Positions 43,457 to 55,711 of a stretch of DNA of 64,000 nucleotides are shown here, one piece after another; the first letter of the stretch is position 1, and each line of letters begins with the position of its first letter. The stretch lies in NCBI GenBank assembly GCA_025266875.1, contig JALLLT010000057.1, positions 177,978 through 241,977 on the forward strand. Reading direction: 5' to 3'. A program made the position numbers and the translations under genes. The notes beneath the pieces were generated by a model that was not told the origin of the DNA, ran no database searches, and saw only the letters and a program-made list of their open reading frames with translations. This DNA comes from Fennellomyces sp. T-0311. Its lineage: Eukaryota > Mucoromycota > Mucoromycetes > Mucorales > Lichtheimiaceae.

Positions 43457-43583
43457 TAAAAAAAGTGCAGATGCACTTGCGCATTCAACAGATTGCAATG
43501 GCGACACTGTTTCTACCCAAATTAGCGATCGCAATGGAAGTACGACATTCCACTTAAATGTCGCGCCCTTTAACAAACGCTAA
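43457..43583 (+). CDS. Possible terminal exon (fragment) beyond the Merlin element
   Basis: After a plausible acceptor (CTCCTCCAG) an open stretch reads KKSADALAHSTDCNGDTVST and ends NVAPFNKR before TAA. The sequence upstream (ICARQYTLSTSVTAFPRTGR) is also open and could be joined by the intron 43424-43456. It may be the last part of the gene at 39507. On the opposite strand an 81-codon frame overlaps; neither is certain. Confidence 0.25.
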
Positions 43584-45423
43584 ACCTTGCAGGGAGCTAT
43601 ACAGGTAATATAGGAAAACGAAGTAGCTCTTAGAGGCATCTGTAGGATCCATAAGCGAAGCAGTGGCGCGCGGATAGTTCACGAAAAGGTGAACGGATGT
43701 AAAGCTTGGAGTGGACATAGATCAATATCCACTGCATCAAGAAGGACTGATCAAATGCGCACACAGTTGCGCGTGGTTATATACTATAAGGGATCTTAAA
43801 GGAGTTGCTATATGTTATTAGGGTCTAGAGGATAGAACAAGTCAGGTACGCTTTCCAGGCCCAAGTAGCCATGAAATCTACACCATATTTCCTCGAACTT
43901 TTTACATTCAATCTCATCAGTATCAATACCTATTATCGAGTAGCCGCTTACGAGCAACCAATAAAGCTTTGTTGAACATCAAATATTTATGCTTAAAGCA
44001 TCGTTACGCGCAGATTGCACGCTCTTAATGCTTATTTGCACTATATAGACGCTATTGATGTCGATAAAAGAAACTATACTTGAGCCCAACCAGGCACGGA
44101 TATACAGATCCATGCCTGTTTGGGTTTTCTTTATTACTTTTGAAGAAACGGGAGTCCTGAAAAGCCTTATATTTATCGAGATGAGCATTGGAGCAACTAT
44201 GAGATATGTTTGTTTTCGTAAGCTCTGACATATGAAAGTGATTCTTCTTATTTTTATGTCATCAAAAAGTGTACATATAATACACAGTACTTGTATCTAT
44301 CCGAAATTTACTTGTGATTATGTTTCTTGATAAAAGTCGCGCGTCAATACACCACATAAATACGTACGGTCATAGATACGTACCCAGAAATACGTATCCA
44401 CCTTATATATATTTTGCAAAAGATATATTGGCTGAATGCCTAAATTTCATTCGTCACGTACATACCAAATATTTTAAGCATTTGATGGAAGGACCATGCA
44501 GGCTCCTAATTACACAGATGTCAAAAAGCTGCACGTCTAAGCCAATCAGAAGCCACGCTCAGAACCTACCCAAAAACTAAATGTTGTAAATACATGAGTA
44601 ATACCACTTGTAGCAACCGGCCATTAATGTATTCAACTTTAGAACATAGAAGAATTATAATAAAGCAAAAATAACAAAAAAAGTATGATGTTTTTGCTAT
44701 GTTACAAAAAAAACTTGCGATTTTGCAATTTTGTTCATGACAACTCTAGTTGAACTTTTCATATTTATGAAAATGAATTTTTAAAAACGTATTTTTAACT
44801 ATAATTAAGCATGATTTTATGTGAGAAAACCAAAAAAACGATTTCATAGTGAGGGCAGGTGTTTTCGTCATTACATTCCCGGACGAAACATGTGTGATTA
44901 TAGCGTAGAATAGCAGAACCCGATATATTCGTATATCCGAGTACTGTGAAGAGAATGAAGTATGTAACTTCATTATAAGAGAAAAGCAAATAGTAGCCAA
45001 AGTTTACATTTTTGCATAATAATTATAAAGCTTTACTTTGATAATTTAAATGAGCATATTTTAGTAACGTAATTGAACACTATGGTATGTTGATCCTGTA
45101 CTGATGTTACCTCCAGACTTATGCAAGTAAAAGTAAAAATATAATGCGTTGCTGCACAGATCATTTTAAACACGTGCTTTACATCTATGTAAGCAGTTAT
45201 TAATGATAGGCATGGCCTTAGGAATTGAGGATCGTATAAGTGGAACGTCAATAGGAGTACCGGTCAAATGTAAGAGGGTGGTTGACTTTTAATATAGGCC
45301 TCTATTAAGAAAGAAGGATGTTCGCAACGCTTTCACGTGCAGAGAAGCACGCGTACAGGAGCACTCAAAACCGTATATAATCGGTGATATTATAATTCCC
45401 CAGTATACATTCGAGCAAAGAAT
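43584..45423. other. Intergenic upstream of the KDZ gene, with one hairpin
   Basis: This 1.8-kb AT-rich stretch has no recognised gene. At 44083-44127 an inverted repeat (CCCAACCAGGCACGGAT and ATCCATGCCTGTTTGGG, loop ATACAG) forms a 17-bp stem followed by TTTTC. The KDZ promoter lies at the right end. Confidence 0.4.
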
Positions 45424-48400
45424 ATGTCAAAGAGAGCAAGCATGACTAGCAAGCGTAACAATCGAGATGACGACGACGACTATATTGAAGCACGTGTCCC
45501 ACTTGCAAAACGTGACAGGAAGCATGGAAAATGTAAAACAAAAAAGACCAAAGAACGAGATGACTATGGCTTTAGTAGCTTCGTTACTCAGGTGGCCAGT
45601 ATGGATACCGCGGCTCAAAATAGCCATTCAGAAGCCAGCAATGAGACGAATTGGATAGACGGAGAAACAACAAATGATAACTTTTCTCCAGACGAGCTAA
45701 AGAGAATAGAAAAGGAGGCCCGCCGAGAAAAGCATATGAGGAAGAAGGCAGAAGCTGCTAGAAACTGGAACAAGGCAATCAACACCATATATCCGCACTT
45801 CACGGATATTTTTGCCGAGCCAGGACCTGCAATCAATGCAACCGATATATTTCCTGCAGAAGTAAAATGCACATGTATAAATCCTGAACCGACAAACGAA
45901 GTTACTTGCGTGTTTCTTTGCAGTAAGTTGATAGCTAGTAGTTCTGTTAGGTAAATAAGACTTACTGATTCATAAACATAAGATACCGTGATGGATAAAA
46001 AATTCCATTTCTGTGACGATGAGAAGCAATCCCCAATAGTAACTCTTTTACGGCACCACATGTTTTCTGGATCACCTTTGAACCCAAAAGTTGCATTCCA
46101 TATCGAGTTGCTACGCGCATTTGACATACTGAAAAACATCTCCTTCATTTCATATGAAGGATTTGTCGAATTCGTCTCTTCTCTTCAGAGAAAGCGTGTA
46201 AGAGACTTACTATTTATTTCTGACATATGACATTGCATCATTAAATGGCAAATGCAACTTTGCTTTCTAGGTGTCATCCTCCATTCACCGAAATTTTGCA
46301 GATGCATATAATGCATATTTGATGGTAAAGGATCTCGTCGACACCGACTTACAGCAGATATACGAGTTGAAGGAAGGGGATTGCGTTGCATGTCCGTCGG
46401 TATGTGCTTGGAAGCTATGCATACTCTTGTTGGATGATAAAGTTACCCTTCATTTGTATTTAGGCCGAAGAGATTGATGAAACTCCCGGTAATCGACTTA
46501 TTATTACTATGGACGGTAATTTCGGTCTTAAGAAAACGAAGAAAGGCGAGCAACCATCTGCCTACCACGCTAAGACAATGGCGCGACGATACTTCTCGGC
46601 TGACGAGAAAGTAGCTCAGTATGCTAACAACAATGTAAGATCTATGTAATACTACATCCATATATACTATACCTTAAAGTTTATATTTGTAATAGGAATA
46701 CAATGAGGATGGCAACGAGGATTACTGTGAATCATTTAAAAATGCCGATCCAAAGCGTACCACTTCTTCTCAGTCGTACTTTGCGATCAATGGTGTTTTC
46801 GGCAGCTTGTGCGTGCGACATGCGGTGCCGCAGAAGTTTGCAAATATTGTTAGCTCTGGAGAAAGGTATGTAGGGTACTAATAAAGTTGAGCTGTTTAAG
46901 CAAAAGTTGTGTTCTAATTATGCTTCTTTACTACGTATATAAACGTGCACCATATACTTACGTTCCAGATTTAAGTATCCCCTTGCGGTGATGGATGAGA
47001 TCTTTTCTAAAGTAGGAGGAAAGAAGAATATCGATATTATGTACGATGTTGGATGCAGATTCGATAAAACGTTGAAGGTAACATTAATGAATGTATACGC
47101 GGTACTATTTGTGCATATTAAGAGCATCTCCAGCGGATTCGCAAAATCACAATTTTTATAAAAATAGCGACTGACTGGCATTCCAGCGGTCTCGCTTTCC
47201 CATACGCCAAATCTACAATTTTCGGCGTTTTAAACGCTTTGCTCGCTAAATATCTAAAGGCAGGTTCATGTCGCTAAATTATACTTTTGTCCGACATCGC
47301 CCTGTTGTCAATGCGTACTTGCTGTTAGTTCGTGTCAAAAGAAGAGTATTTTCTTTAAATGTAGTGAAATACTTTTGACACTGTACACCATTTTAAATGT
47401 TACTAAGATCAGTTGGTTTCTTTTCATCACAACTCGAAGAAAGAGAATGTCATTTGCTTCTTATAAATACGCATGAGCTTTTGAGTTGAGTTGGTTTTTA
47501 GTATTCTTCCTACAACTTCTTTCGCTATACAATGTCCACCCCAAACACTCCTGAAAACACCACTGCCGCCGCTGTCACCCCTGCCCAAACAACAGTTCGT
47601 CCCGCTGCACCAGCGAAAGCAAAACGCGGAAAGAACTTCAGTATTGCCGAGGATAAGCAGCTGTGTTACTCGTGGTTGAATACATCAGTTGATCCGGTTG
47701 TCGGTACCGATCAGAGGTCCGTTCGGCTACGCGTTTCCAAATTTTCACGGATGAAGCCACCGTTAAGTTTCATTTTCCGACAGGTCAAATTAAGTTTTTT
47801 TGTTGTAAGCCACATATCTTCGCTCTTTACCATGGATTCTCTTCAATATTGCTCCCACTGCAAGGTGTATCGTCCTACCCGGGATTTTACGGCTAGAAAT
47901 GGACAGTACAGGACGTGTATTACCTGTCGTCGTAGGCAGTCCAATGTGACACGCCCAGCTTCGGAATTCGCGACGACAATGGAAGAAATGATTGAGTTTA
48001 TCCCAGCACGCACTGATGGTTTGTATCAAATAATCAGAATAAACCGAAACTATACTTAACAAGCTTTTTTTAGCCGGTGTATCCTATGTATACGAGGCCG
48101 ATGTGTTAATCGAAGGGTTCATGCTGCAACTGACTGACGATCGCGCTCTTCTTATGCACATCGTTAGTCAAATCGAGGCATGCGATGGTTATATGTATTA
48201 CCTGAAGAACCTTGCTGATCCACGGCTACGACGCTCGATTTCCTTTAAGTATGTCTGTTGTCAGGATACCAGAGTTCAATCTCAAGTGCCGGATGAAGTT
48301 CGTGCTCGTCTTCATTCTCGCATGCGAACTCATCCCTGCAATGGGAAAATCTCGGGGTATATTGACCGGGAGAGTGGGTATGTATACCTCAAAATTCAGC

Positions 48401-51400
48401 ACTCTTCTGGTCACCCTCCTCCTCGACTGCGAGAGAATATCCGCACAGAGATGCCGCGAGAAGTTCGTGAGTATATCGTCGAACATGCGGAAGAGCTTTC
48501 AGCTCAACCGCTATATCGTCGCATTGTTGCTCAGTTTCCGACTGCTGCTGGTACTGTTACGCAACCACAGGTATGTAACAAGTGGTGGTATGATGTTGGT
48601 ACGATGATGATGTTGTAGGTCTATGCTTCATGGGCGCGTCAAGTTGAAAACCGTTATAAACTCCACGACAATCAACTTACTTCGGCCATAATGCACGTTG
48701 ATAGAGGCACCAATGGTGTCTGCAAGGTATGTGTAAGATAACCATATGTGCATGACCATAGCTTTCTTTGCGATGATTACTATGCAACAAAAATGGTAGT
48801 CAACAATAAAGAGTTCATACATATTTATGATGAATAAAAAACAGATTCTTTATCGGAATTATGGTGGTGTTGTTGGTTTCGGTTTTGTCACCGAGTTTTT
48901 TGTTTCGGCGTGTGCATCCCCTCTGGTACGCGAATTCCATGTCGATTCGACATATAAGACGAATAGAATGGGATACGAGCTCTTCGGCGTTGTTGCCAAC
49001 TTTAATGGATGTGGATTCCCCATCGCCTATATGTTCCTTGGTGTTAATGATGGCGTCGTTCCAGAACACCAAAGAGCACCTTCACGCCAGGAGATGATAC
49101 GACGCTTTTTCCGTAGTCTACAGACTCATGGATTTGCCCCGGACTTCATCTTTTCGGACAAGGATCGCGGCCAAATCAATGCAATTGAAACTGTGTTTGG
49201 TCGTCATCCACTACGCCTATGTCTCTGGCATATTCAACGAGCAGTAAAGCTACGGTTGGGTGAAGACAAAAGAGTTGATCCGCGCTACAATGCAGCAGAT
49301 GCTCGCGAGCAATTCCCATTCGTTTCTTTGCGCTTTGTTCCACCATCAGACCGCAGTGGAAAAATTTGCCCGAATGCGGACCATCGCGACCAAATTGTAG
49401 CCATGGTGCGAAAGCACTATCATATGCACCCGCATATTCCACTTCAACGTGGTATGTTGTAACCGTTGAATCGAGTAGGTATAAGATACATTGTTAATAT
49501 TGGACTTAGTTGGCCGTGAAAATGCAGATCAACTTCGCCAGCGTGCTGGTCGCGAGTTATATCGCTTTTGCGTTCAGCACAATCTTCCTGATGTGTGGGC
49601 GTATATGTACAACTGCTGGTACGCTCGTGTGTGGTGGGATCGATGGGCTCGCAGCAGTCGCCCTGACAACATCCCGATGGCGAAAACCACGATGATGATA
49701 GAAGCACAATGGCGAGTGCTAAAGAGGGACTTTCTTTTGAACTTCCCTCGTCCACGACTCGACCTGCTGATGTATATAATCATCAACCAACAACTTCCAC
49801 TGATGAGAGCAAACTTTCAGCTCAAGATTCAGAATCGCCGTCAGGCATTGGAGTGGGAGAAAGAGTTTGCTAGGTCATGGAAAACTTTGACGCAAACTCT
49901 TCGACGACGCAATGGAGGAGAGGAACCCAATGCAGATGCACAGTATATGCCCTCGATAGAGGATTTTACTTGTGGTTGTCCTGCATTCATTAATAGCAGA
50001 TTCATGCTCTGCAAGCACCTTGTCAAACGGTACAATGATGCAGTTAGACAATCATGGAGTCTCTTTAGTGCACTGGATGTTTATATCCAGCGCAAAGACA
50101 CTGCGCCTTATGTGCACGTTGAAGAAGACGTATGTGCGCCTATAGCTACATGAAAAAAATCTGCTTCCTAACGTGTTTAACACGTAGATCCAAGTATATC
50201 CCTTTAGGCTAATGCGACTTTCCCCTCTTTCTTGGCCTCGGGGCGATGAAGACGATATTCTGACAGCAGTAGACGATGTACCTACAAATGCTGCTCGCCC
50301 TCTCGAAGATGGTGCGTGGCTTTTGTAGTATAGGTTAACATTAGTGATATTCAAAGTACTGAGTGCATTATTTATAGACGCACTAACGGATTTCAATGCT
50401 ACTCAAGAAGCTGATATCCTATCGGTTAGTGGCGTTCAAATGGAAGGGGATAATTTGCCTCCTTTGCCTGGTCACGTTACTGTGGACGAAGAGGATGAGA
50501 TCATAGTGATCGATGACGACGACGACGATGACGACGACGACGGACTGGTTGAAGATGCTTTAGACGTAGATGCCGACATTGACGATGAAGAGACTGATTT
50601 GTGGACCCGTTTGGGTACATCGGAAGATAGTTTGCTGCAAACATATCAACGGCATCAACAATTAATGCAGCAATTAAATGAGACACGCCTTCAGCTACAA
50701 GAAGAAGTAGCAAGCTATCGGATGATGCTGCCACCGAAGAATATGTCAGAAGAGTTCGTCAACACCGCAACGAGAATATCCGCTCAAGGAACTCGCGTGG
50801 TGTCCATCCGTACATTCAGTATTATCCTTTATAGACTTATTTTTCTTTATCATCTTTATTTTTTTTTACTTTTTGTGCTTCCATTTTTTTGTTTCGTTAT
50901 AGACTTTCTTGATTCTTTTCACTATATACTTTTCTTATCTCTTTTCATTATACACTTTAACAAATCATTGTTTATTTATTATATTACACGAGCTATACAC
51001 GTATTCATACGCCGCGACTTCTCAGAACTCGAATACTAAGCGGTCTATTGTGCAAGTCCCTCAATTGAACAATGTAAGTGTTGTTACATGCTAAGTGTTA
51101 TATAGGAATGTCAACTGCCTGTTTTAATGTCAGCTGTCTAATTTAAGGCAAGTGTACATGGTATTTATGTGACAAGATAAATAAATATGCAGCTTTTGCC
51201 ATGATTTTCTGCTTTTTTTTGTGCTTTTTACTCGTGTATTAAGTTGTGATGGATGGTTGAAGGGTTACCATCTGTGTGTCCCGCCATCCAAGGGACCGCT
51301 CCTGGCATAAGCCACCTGCTGTTAAGCCACAGCCTTTCTTTTGACCTATCTGGGCAGAAATTCCCAGTGCTCATCCGTGAAAATTTGGAAACGCGTAGGC

Positions 51401-54400
51401 GGAGTTCAGAGGTCGGACACCCTTTGGGCGCGAATCCACGCAGATTTTAAGGAGAAAATGGAAGGGACCGAACGCAATATGATCAGTCTGATCAACCGCT
51501 GGTCGACCATTCAATCAAACGTCTCATCATTTTGTGGCAGTCTTGCTAAGATTGACAGGCGCAATCAAAGCGGCACTGTAGCTTCGGATCGGGTAAATAT
51601 CGTGCTTGTACTTGCAGAATTTCATTAGATCAGTACTCATGCTTTACACAGATCGACGATGCAAAGGAATTATTCAACATTACCCATGGATCAATTTTTA
51701 TGTTCGAGCATTGTTGGAAGATCTTAAAAGAGCAGCCGAAGTGGAGTAATACGATCATCCAACGGGATGAAGCAACAAGAGCGCGTGAACGTAGACGTGC
51801 TGGTTCTTCTGATAACAGCAATAGTTCCAACGATGACGCCTCCAGCGAGCGGCCACTTGGTCGTAAGCAAGGAAAGAATTGCTTGGCGGCCAAACGCCGC
51901 TCTGAAGAAGAGTTGATAGACCAGGAGCGCAAGCGTACAAAGGCATTGACACGAAAGTGCATTGCCATAGAGACGGCAACATACTGTGCTATTTTATCCA
52001 AGGATACATCGACGATGGATGAGGTGTCTCGCCGGCTTTTTGAGAAGCTGAGACATAGCATTATTGATAGGTTGAGTAAAGATGACGATGAAATAACAGA
52101 TGATGAGGAAGAACAAGGAGAATAAACTTTTGTTGGAGCCATTGAGTTGTCGTGGCAGGCTTTTTTTATAATTTTTTTTATTGTATATCAAATGATATAA
52201 AAGCAAATAAACAAGCAAACAGCAAGTGACCAAGTAGAAAAAAAGAAAACAAAGAAGTAAAAAAAGGTGCATTTGCCCTCTCCCGTTTTAACGCGATTTT
52301 TTCTTTTCTCCTTCAAGAGACCATATGTGTTCGATCAGATCCCGTTTCAACTGCGAGTGCAACTGCGTATCATAGAAACGATTGTGCTTTTGGAGGAACT
52401 CACGAAGGGAGGCAGGTTCACGGCGTATCGCTAGAGGTTCAGGTGTCATTTCGTCACCTTCCCAAGAAAGCTCTTCATCACGCTCATCTTCGATAATCAT
52501 GTTATGCATGATAATACATGCCGTCATGATATCAGACAAATCAGATATATGCCAAGACCTAGCTGGTTGCGCGACAATTGCGAACCGAGACTGCAGTACA
52601 CCAAATGCACGTTCGACATCCTTGCGTGCAGCTTCGTGCGCTTTCGCAAACGTCTGTATAGTTGTAAAGTAATCAATTAAATAATCCCACACTACTAAAA
52701 GAGGCCCCAACCCCACTCTTACTCACTTCGTTTTTACTGCCTTGCGGGACTGGAATACTGTGGACAAATACTGCCCAGTTTGGGTATATACCATCCACAA
52801 GGTAATAGCCCATGTCGTACTCATTGTGGCCAACGCGGAAGTTCACTGGTGGTGCCTGCCCCTCAGCCTGTTGGCTTAAGAGATGGGATCGGTGTAACAC
52901 ATTGATGTCGTTTAATGATCCCGGAAGGCCGAACATCGCATGCCAAATCCAAAGGTCATAGGAAGCAACGGCTTTGAGAATAACTGTTGGCTTCTTCTCT
53001 TTGCCTTTGTACTGACCAGCCCATGCGACTGGACAGTTTTTCCACTCCCAATGCATGCAGTCCAGCGAACCGATCATTCCAGGAAATCCACGAAGTTCGC
53101 CCACAGCAAGCAGTCAGTCAAGATCCGTGGAGGTTGGCCGGCGAAGGTACTCTTCTTCAAAAACAGCAATCACTGCCTTGCAGAATCGCTGCAAGCACTC
53201 CAGCGCAGTACTTTCTCCAATCCGAAGATATTCATCTAGAGCATCTGCGCTGATGCTATATGCTAACTGTCGCAATGCTGCCGTCATTTTCTGATGTGGC
53301 GAATGACCGAGTTTGCCTGCTGCATCACGCTTCCTACGAAAGTAGTCATCCTTTTCGATGACAGCATTCATTATCCGCAAAAAGAGGCCTTTGTGCATTC
53401 GGAAGCGGCGACGGAACGTATCAGAGTCGTACACTGGATGATCACTGAAGTAATCTCTCATCAGGTTGTTATGGCCTTGAGTAATCATTCGAGGTACAAT
53501 TTTTCGGCCAGGGTGCGAGCCTCCATGCTGTGGTGCTTTGCCGGCTGTTAATTGCCCAAGATACTCGTCATCGTCATCCTCCTCTTCTAGTACCGTAAGC
53601 ATCAGAACGTCATCAAGGTTGCAAGGATCAAATTGCTCGAAAAAGTTAAAGTAGTCCATAATAGCAAAAGGTTTGTAAAGAAGAATACTGTGAAGTAATG
53701 AAGTGGCTTCAAAGTTTTTTAGATAATCGATATCCCAATACTTATATACACACCACATTCACGAGCTTAGCAATTAATAACCCCTTAGCCAACACAGATA
53801 ACGATCACAGAGCTATAGCATCAGACAATATCTCAGCATACAGTACAACAGACAATGCAATTTAACCCGTGTAGACAAGATTCATTTAACTCAAAAAGTA
53901 GCGAAACCGCTGCTGCATTTCAACTATCCAAATTCCCAAATAGCGATTCCGCTGGAAGTCTATATTGCCTTTAGCCAAAACTAAAACTGGCGCTCAACAA
54001 ATTTAGCAAAAATTTAGCAAATCCGCTGGAGATGCTCTAAGCGATAAAAAATATGCATACAAATAGAGACACTTTAGTGATTGGGATGGAAAGTGTGCTG
54101 TCGGTGTTTTCCATGCCTACGCGCACTCAGCCTCTTGTCAGGTGGAATATAATCCAAAGTATGCTCGCTCCTTTGGAATGACTGATGGCGAATGGTCTGA
54201 ACGACTTTGGTCCTACATGAACGGACATATTCGAACTACACGTCATATGTCGCATGACCACCGCTTGCTAGTTCTAACTAGAGCGTTGGACGCTTTCAAA
54301 GAGAAGCGAATTTATTCAATTGGTACTTCCCTTTGCTTAGTTGAAGTATCATCGCTACTTACACAATGTCATTGCGTCTATAGGAGATATATTGTACAAT

Positions 54401-55711
54401 TTATATGCTAATGCCTGTGAGAAACTCAAATCAGCGAATGAGTTTCTCGACTACAACGGCCTTCAGTTATCTGACTTGGAGACCCAGTGGAATAATAGGA
54501 AGGATATAATTCTGGATAAGTCAGCATCACCATCAAGTTATGATATCGACGCCGTTGATAACCCTATGCAGCAATATTTCCGGTTATTAAAGAGGTTTTA
54601 CGAGTCAAGGTATGTTTTCTTTTATCTTAAATAGTATTACCTGTAACTGTTAATTCTACCATTATCGTCGATAACTGTCTTGCTCAATTTTACTACCAAT
54701 TGTAACTTGAGCTATAGTTCTTCAGAACTTCAACAGCAGGATGCACCACGATTGACCGCACTTGAAAACCAACTTCAACGCTACGAGCGTGAAAATAGGA
54801 CTACATGGTGGGCAATTGATAGCGTGGAATATAGGGAAGCAGAAAGGCACGAAGCAGATATATACTACAATGGTTTGATCAAGAAGCTATATGGTGCATG
54901 TATGAGTCGGTGGATGCTTCTTGATCGGCGGCGCAGCAGCAAGGAAAAAATGGGTATGTGCGGGATATAAATGAACATCACTTCACTACTATAATAGAAG
55001 TGATATACCCAACTAAGTATATTCGCGTGCTACAAATAGACCATAGCTTGGCAGAGCAAATCTCAAAGTCATTGCATAATGCTGTTGCCACCATCAAAAT
55101 TGTCATAAATGACATCGATACGTTTGTTGCGTTACGACCAACAGAAGAGAATCGATACAGGATTACTTATGAAATGGTTCGTCACTCTGACTCTACTTTC
55201 TGGCAAGACCGGCAGAATGTGTTTCCTGGTATGACTCAGTATCATGATAAGCGACGTGCGCTTGAGGAATTTGCAATCCTAAAGGTATATACAGTGCTCT
55301 CAAGTCGGATAGGGCTTATTAAAGTATGAAATTGCAGGTGGAAAAAGAGCGGGTGAAGGAAGCATGTAAAAAGCGAGTCGAAGCTCTCCAAGATGCGATA
55401 AACTTTGCAGCGAGTGCAAAGCGTGAAGGAGAAAGGGCGTACCTGGAGATCAAATACAAAGAGGTGTGCAAATGGAAAGAAATTGTTGAGACAAAGCTTT
55501 CCAAAATCGTCATCCCTGAGAGTGCTATTGGCAATAGCATTGACCTTGAACCATCACTTGCGTTACGTACACTAGAAGCCATGGTGGAGCGACAGCCAGA
55601 GGGGATGAGACTCTCTTTGGAGATGAAGAGCATGTTTCAGATAAAGACGAAGTCTTCAACAATATTGAAGCAGATATCGGCGAAGAAGAACCAGCTATGG
55701 AATCGTAAGCA
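45424..55711 (+). CDS. KDZ (Kyakuja-Dileera-Zisupton) transposase, split by a 7-kb intron insertion
   Basis: Exons before the insertion: 45424-45922, 45983-46197, 46271-46399, 46464-46634, 46696-46865, 46969-47077. After it: 54067 to about 54322, a block ending at 54609, then 54718-54953, 54998-55284, 55338 to about 55711. The N-terminus is basic and acidic, followed by CTCINPEPTNEVTCVFLC. KDZ core motifs: TMDGNFGLKKTK (first Asp), CESFKNADPKRT, VRHAVPQKFANIV, IMYDVGCRFDKTL (second Asp), GVFHAYAHSASCQVEY, FGMTDGEWSERLWSYMN (Glu). A long coiled-coil C-terminus rich in Glu, Lys and Arg ends with an acidic tail. All junctions to 54322 keep phase. Between 54319 and 54350 the frame changes without a good intron, so a one-base frameshift is possible. 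The intron 47078-54066 contains a whole Harbinger element; without it the intron would be 70 nt. KDZ proteins transpose large cut-and-paste elements; ends of this one were not found. Confidence 0.75.
47720..51405. mobile_element. Mutator-like element (MULE), 3.7 kb, TSD TCAGAGGTC
   Basis: Inverted ends of about 35 bp share CTACGCGTTTCCAAATTTTC followed by ACGGATGA (47720-47754 and the complement of 51371-51405). They are flanked by a perfect 9-bp duplication TCAGAGGTC (47711-47719 and 51406-51414), the hallmark of MULEs. It encodes one transposase. It sits within exon 1 of the Harbinger ORF1. Confidence 0.93.
47832..51039 (+). CDS. MULE transposase, 7 or more exons
   Basis: Exons: 47832-48018, 48074-48570, 48619-48726, 48845-49451, 49510-50129, 50188-50311, 50378 to about 50800 (end uncertain), all in phase up to the last. 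An N-terminal zinc motif is CSHCKVYRPTRDF with CITCRRRQ. A FLYWCH/FAR1-type module follows (CNGKISGYIDRES and HPPP). The MULE catalytic domain has FHVDSTYKTNRMGYEL (first Asp), FIFSDKDRGQINAIE (second Asp) and CLWHIQRAVK, with a candidate Glu at MIEAQWRVLKRDF. The SWIM zinc finger reads FTCGCPAF and LCKHLVKRY. The C-terminal exon has a run of ten Asp and a coiled coil (QRHQQLMQQLNETRLQLQEE). After residue TRVVSI the frame enters AT-rich, hydrophobic sequence, so the true end probably lies earlier or is spliced to a short exon ending near 51039. No internal stop was found: it looks intact. Confidence 0.85.
52288..53659 (-). pseudogene. PIF/Harbinger transposase, 2 exons, one in-frame TGA
   Basis: Exons on minus: 53659-52727 and 52653-52288. 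The ATG at 53659 (MDYFNFFEQFDP) is preferred over 53758. The N-terminal half has the helix-turn-helix region (DTFRRRFRMHKGLFLRIM, KMTAALRQLAYSISADALDE). The DDE core is complete: GSLDCMHWEWKNCP (first Asp), YLVDGIYPNWAVF (second Asp), RKDVERAFGVLQSRF (Glu). LPGSLNDINVL and IIMHNMIIEDER are further family blocks. A TGA at 53114-53116 breaks the frame just before LLAVGELRGFPGM. Relatives carry Arg there, so CGA to TGA is the simplest explanation. Unless read through, the copy is inactive. Confidence 0.9.

Larger units (their letters stand above)
47532..52125 (+). pseudogene. Harbinger ORF1 (Myb/SANT-like DNA-binding partner), interrupted by a MULE
   Basis: In PIF/Harbinger elements this protein recruits the transposase to the DNA ends and nucleus. 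Pieces: 47532-47719, then the MULE, then 51415-51592 and 51652-52125. Removing the MULE and one copy of its duplication gives 279 codons with unbroken frame. The N-terminus is Ala/Pro/Thr-rich, then KRGKNFSIAEDKQLCYSW starts the trihelix/SANT-like domain. This continues after the insert with DTLWARIHADFKEKM and LINRWSTIQSNVSSFCG. The second exon has KWSNTIIQRDEATR, a Ser/Asn-rich linker, ERPLGRKQGKNCLAAKR and a helical end. As it stands the gene is disrupted because the first exon reads into the MULE end. Confidence 0.85.
47122..54037. mobile_element. PIF/Harbinger DNA transposon, TSD TAA, inserted in a KDZ intron
   Basis: Terminal inverted repeats of about 27 bp begin GAGCATCTCCAGCGGATT (47122-47148 and the complement of 54011-54037). 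The 3-bp duplication TAA (47119-47121 and 54038-54040) is diagnostic for PIF/Harbinger. The element carries the two usual genes, an ORF1 with a Myb/SANT-like domain (plus) and a DDE transposase (minus). It is 6916 bp long, of which 3695 bp are a nested MULE and its TSD, leaving 3221 bp. Confidence 0.92.
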
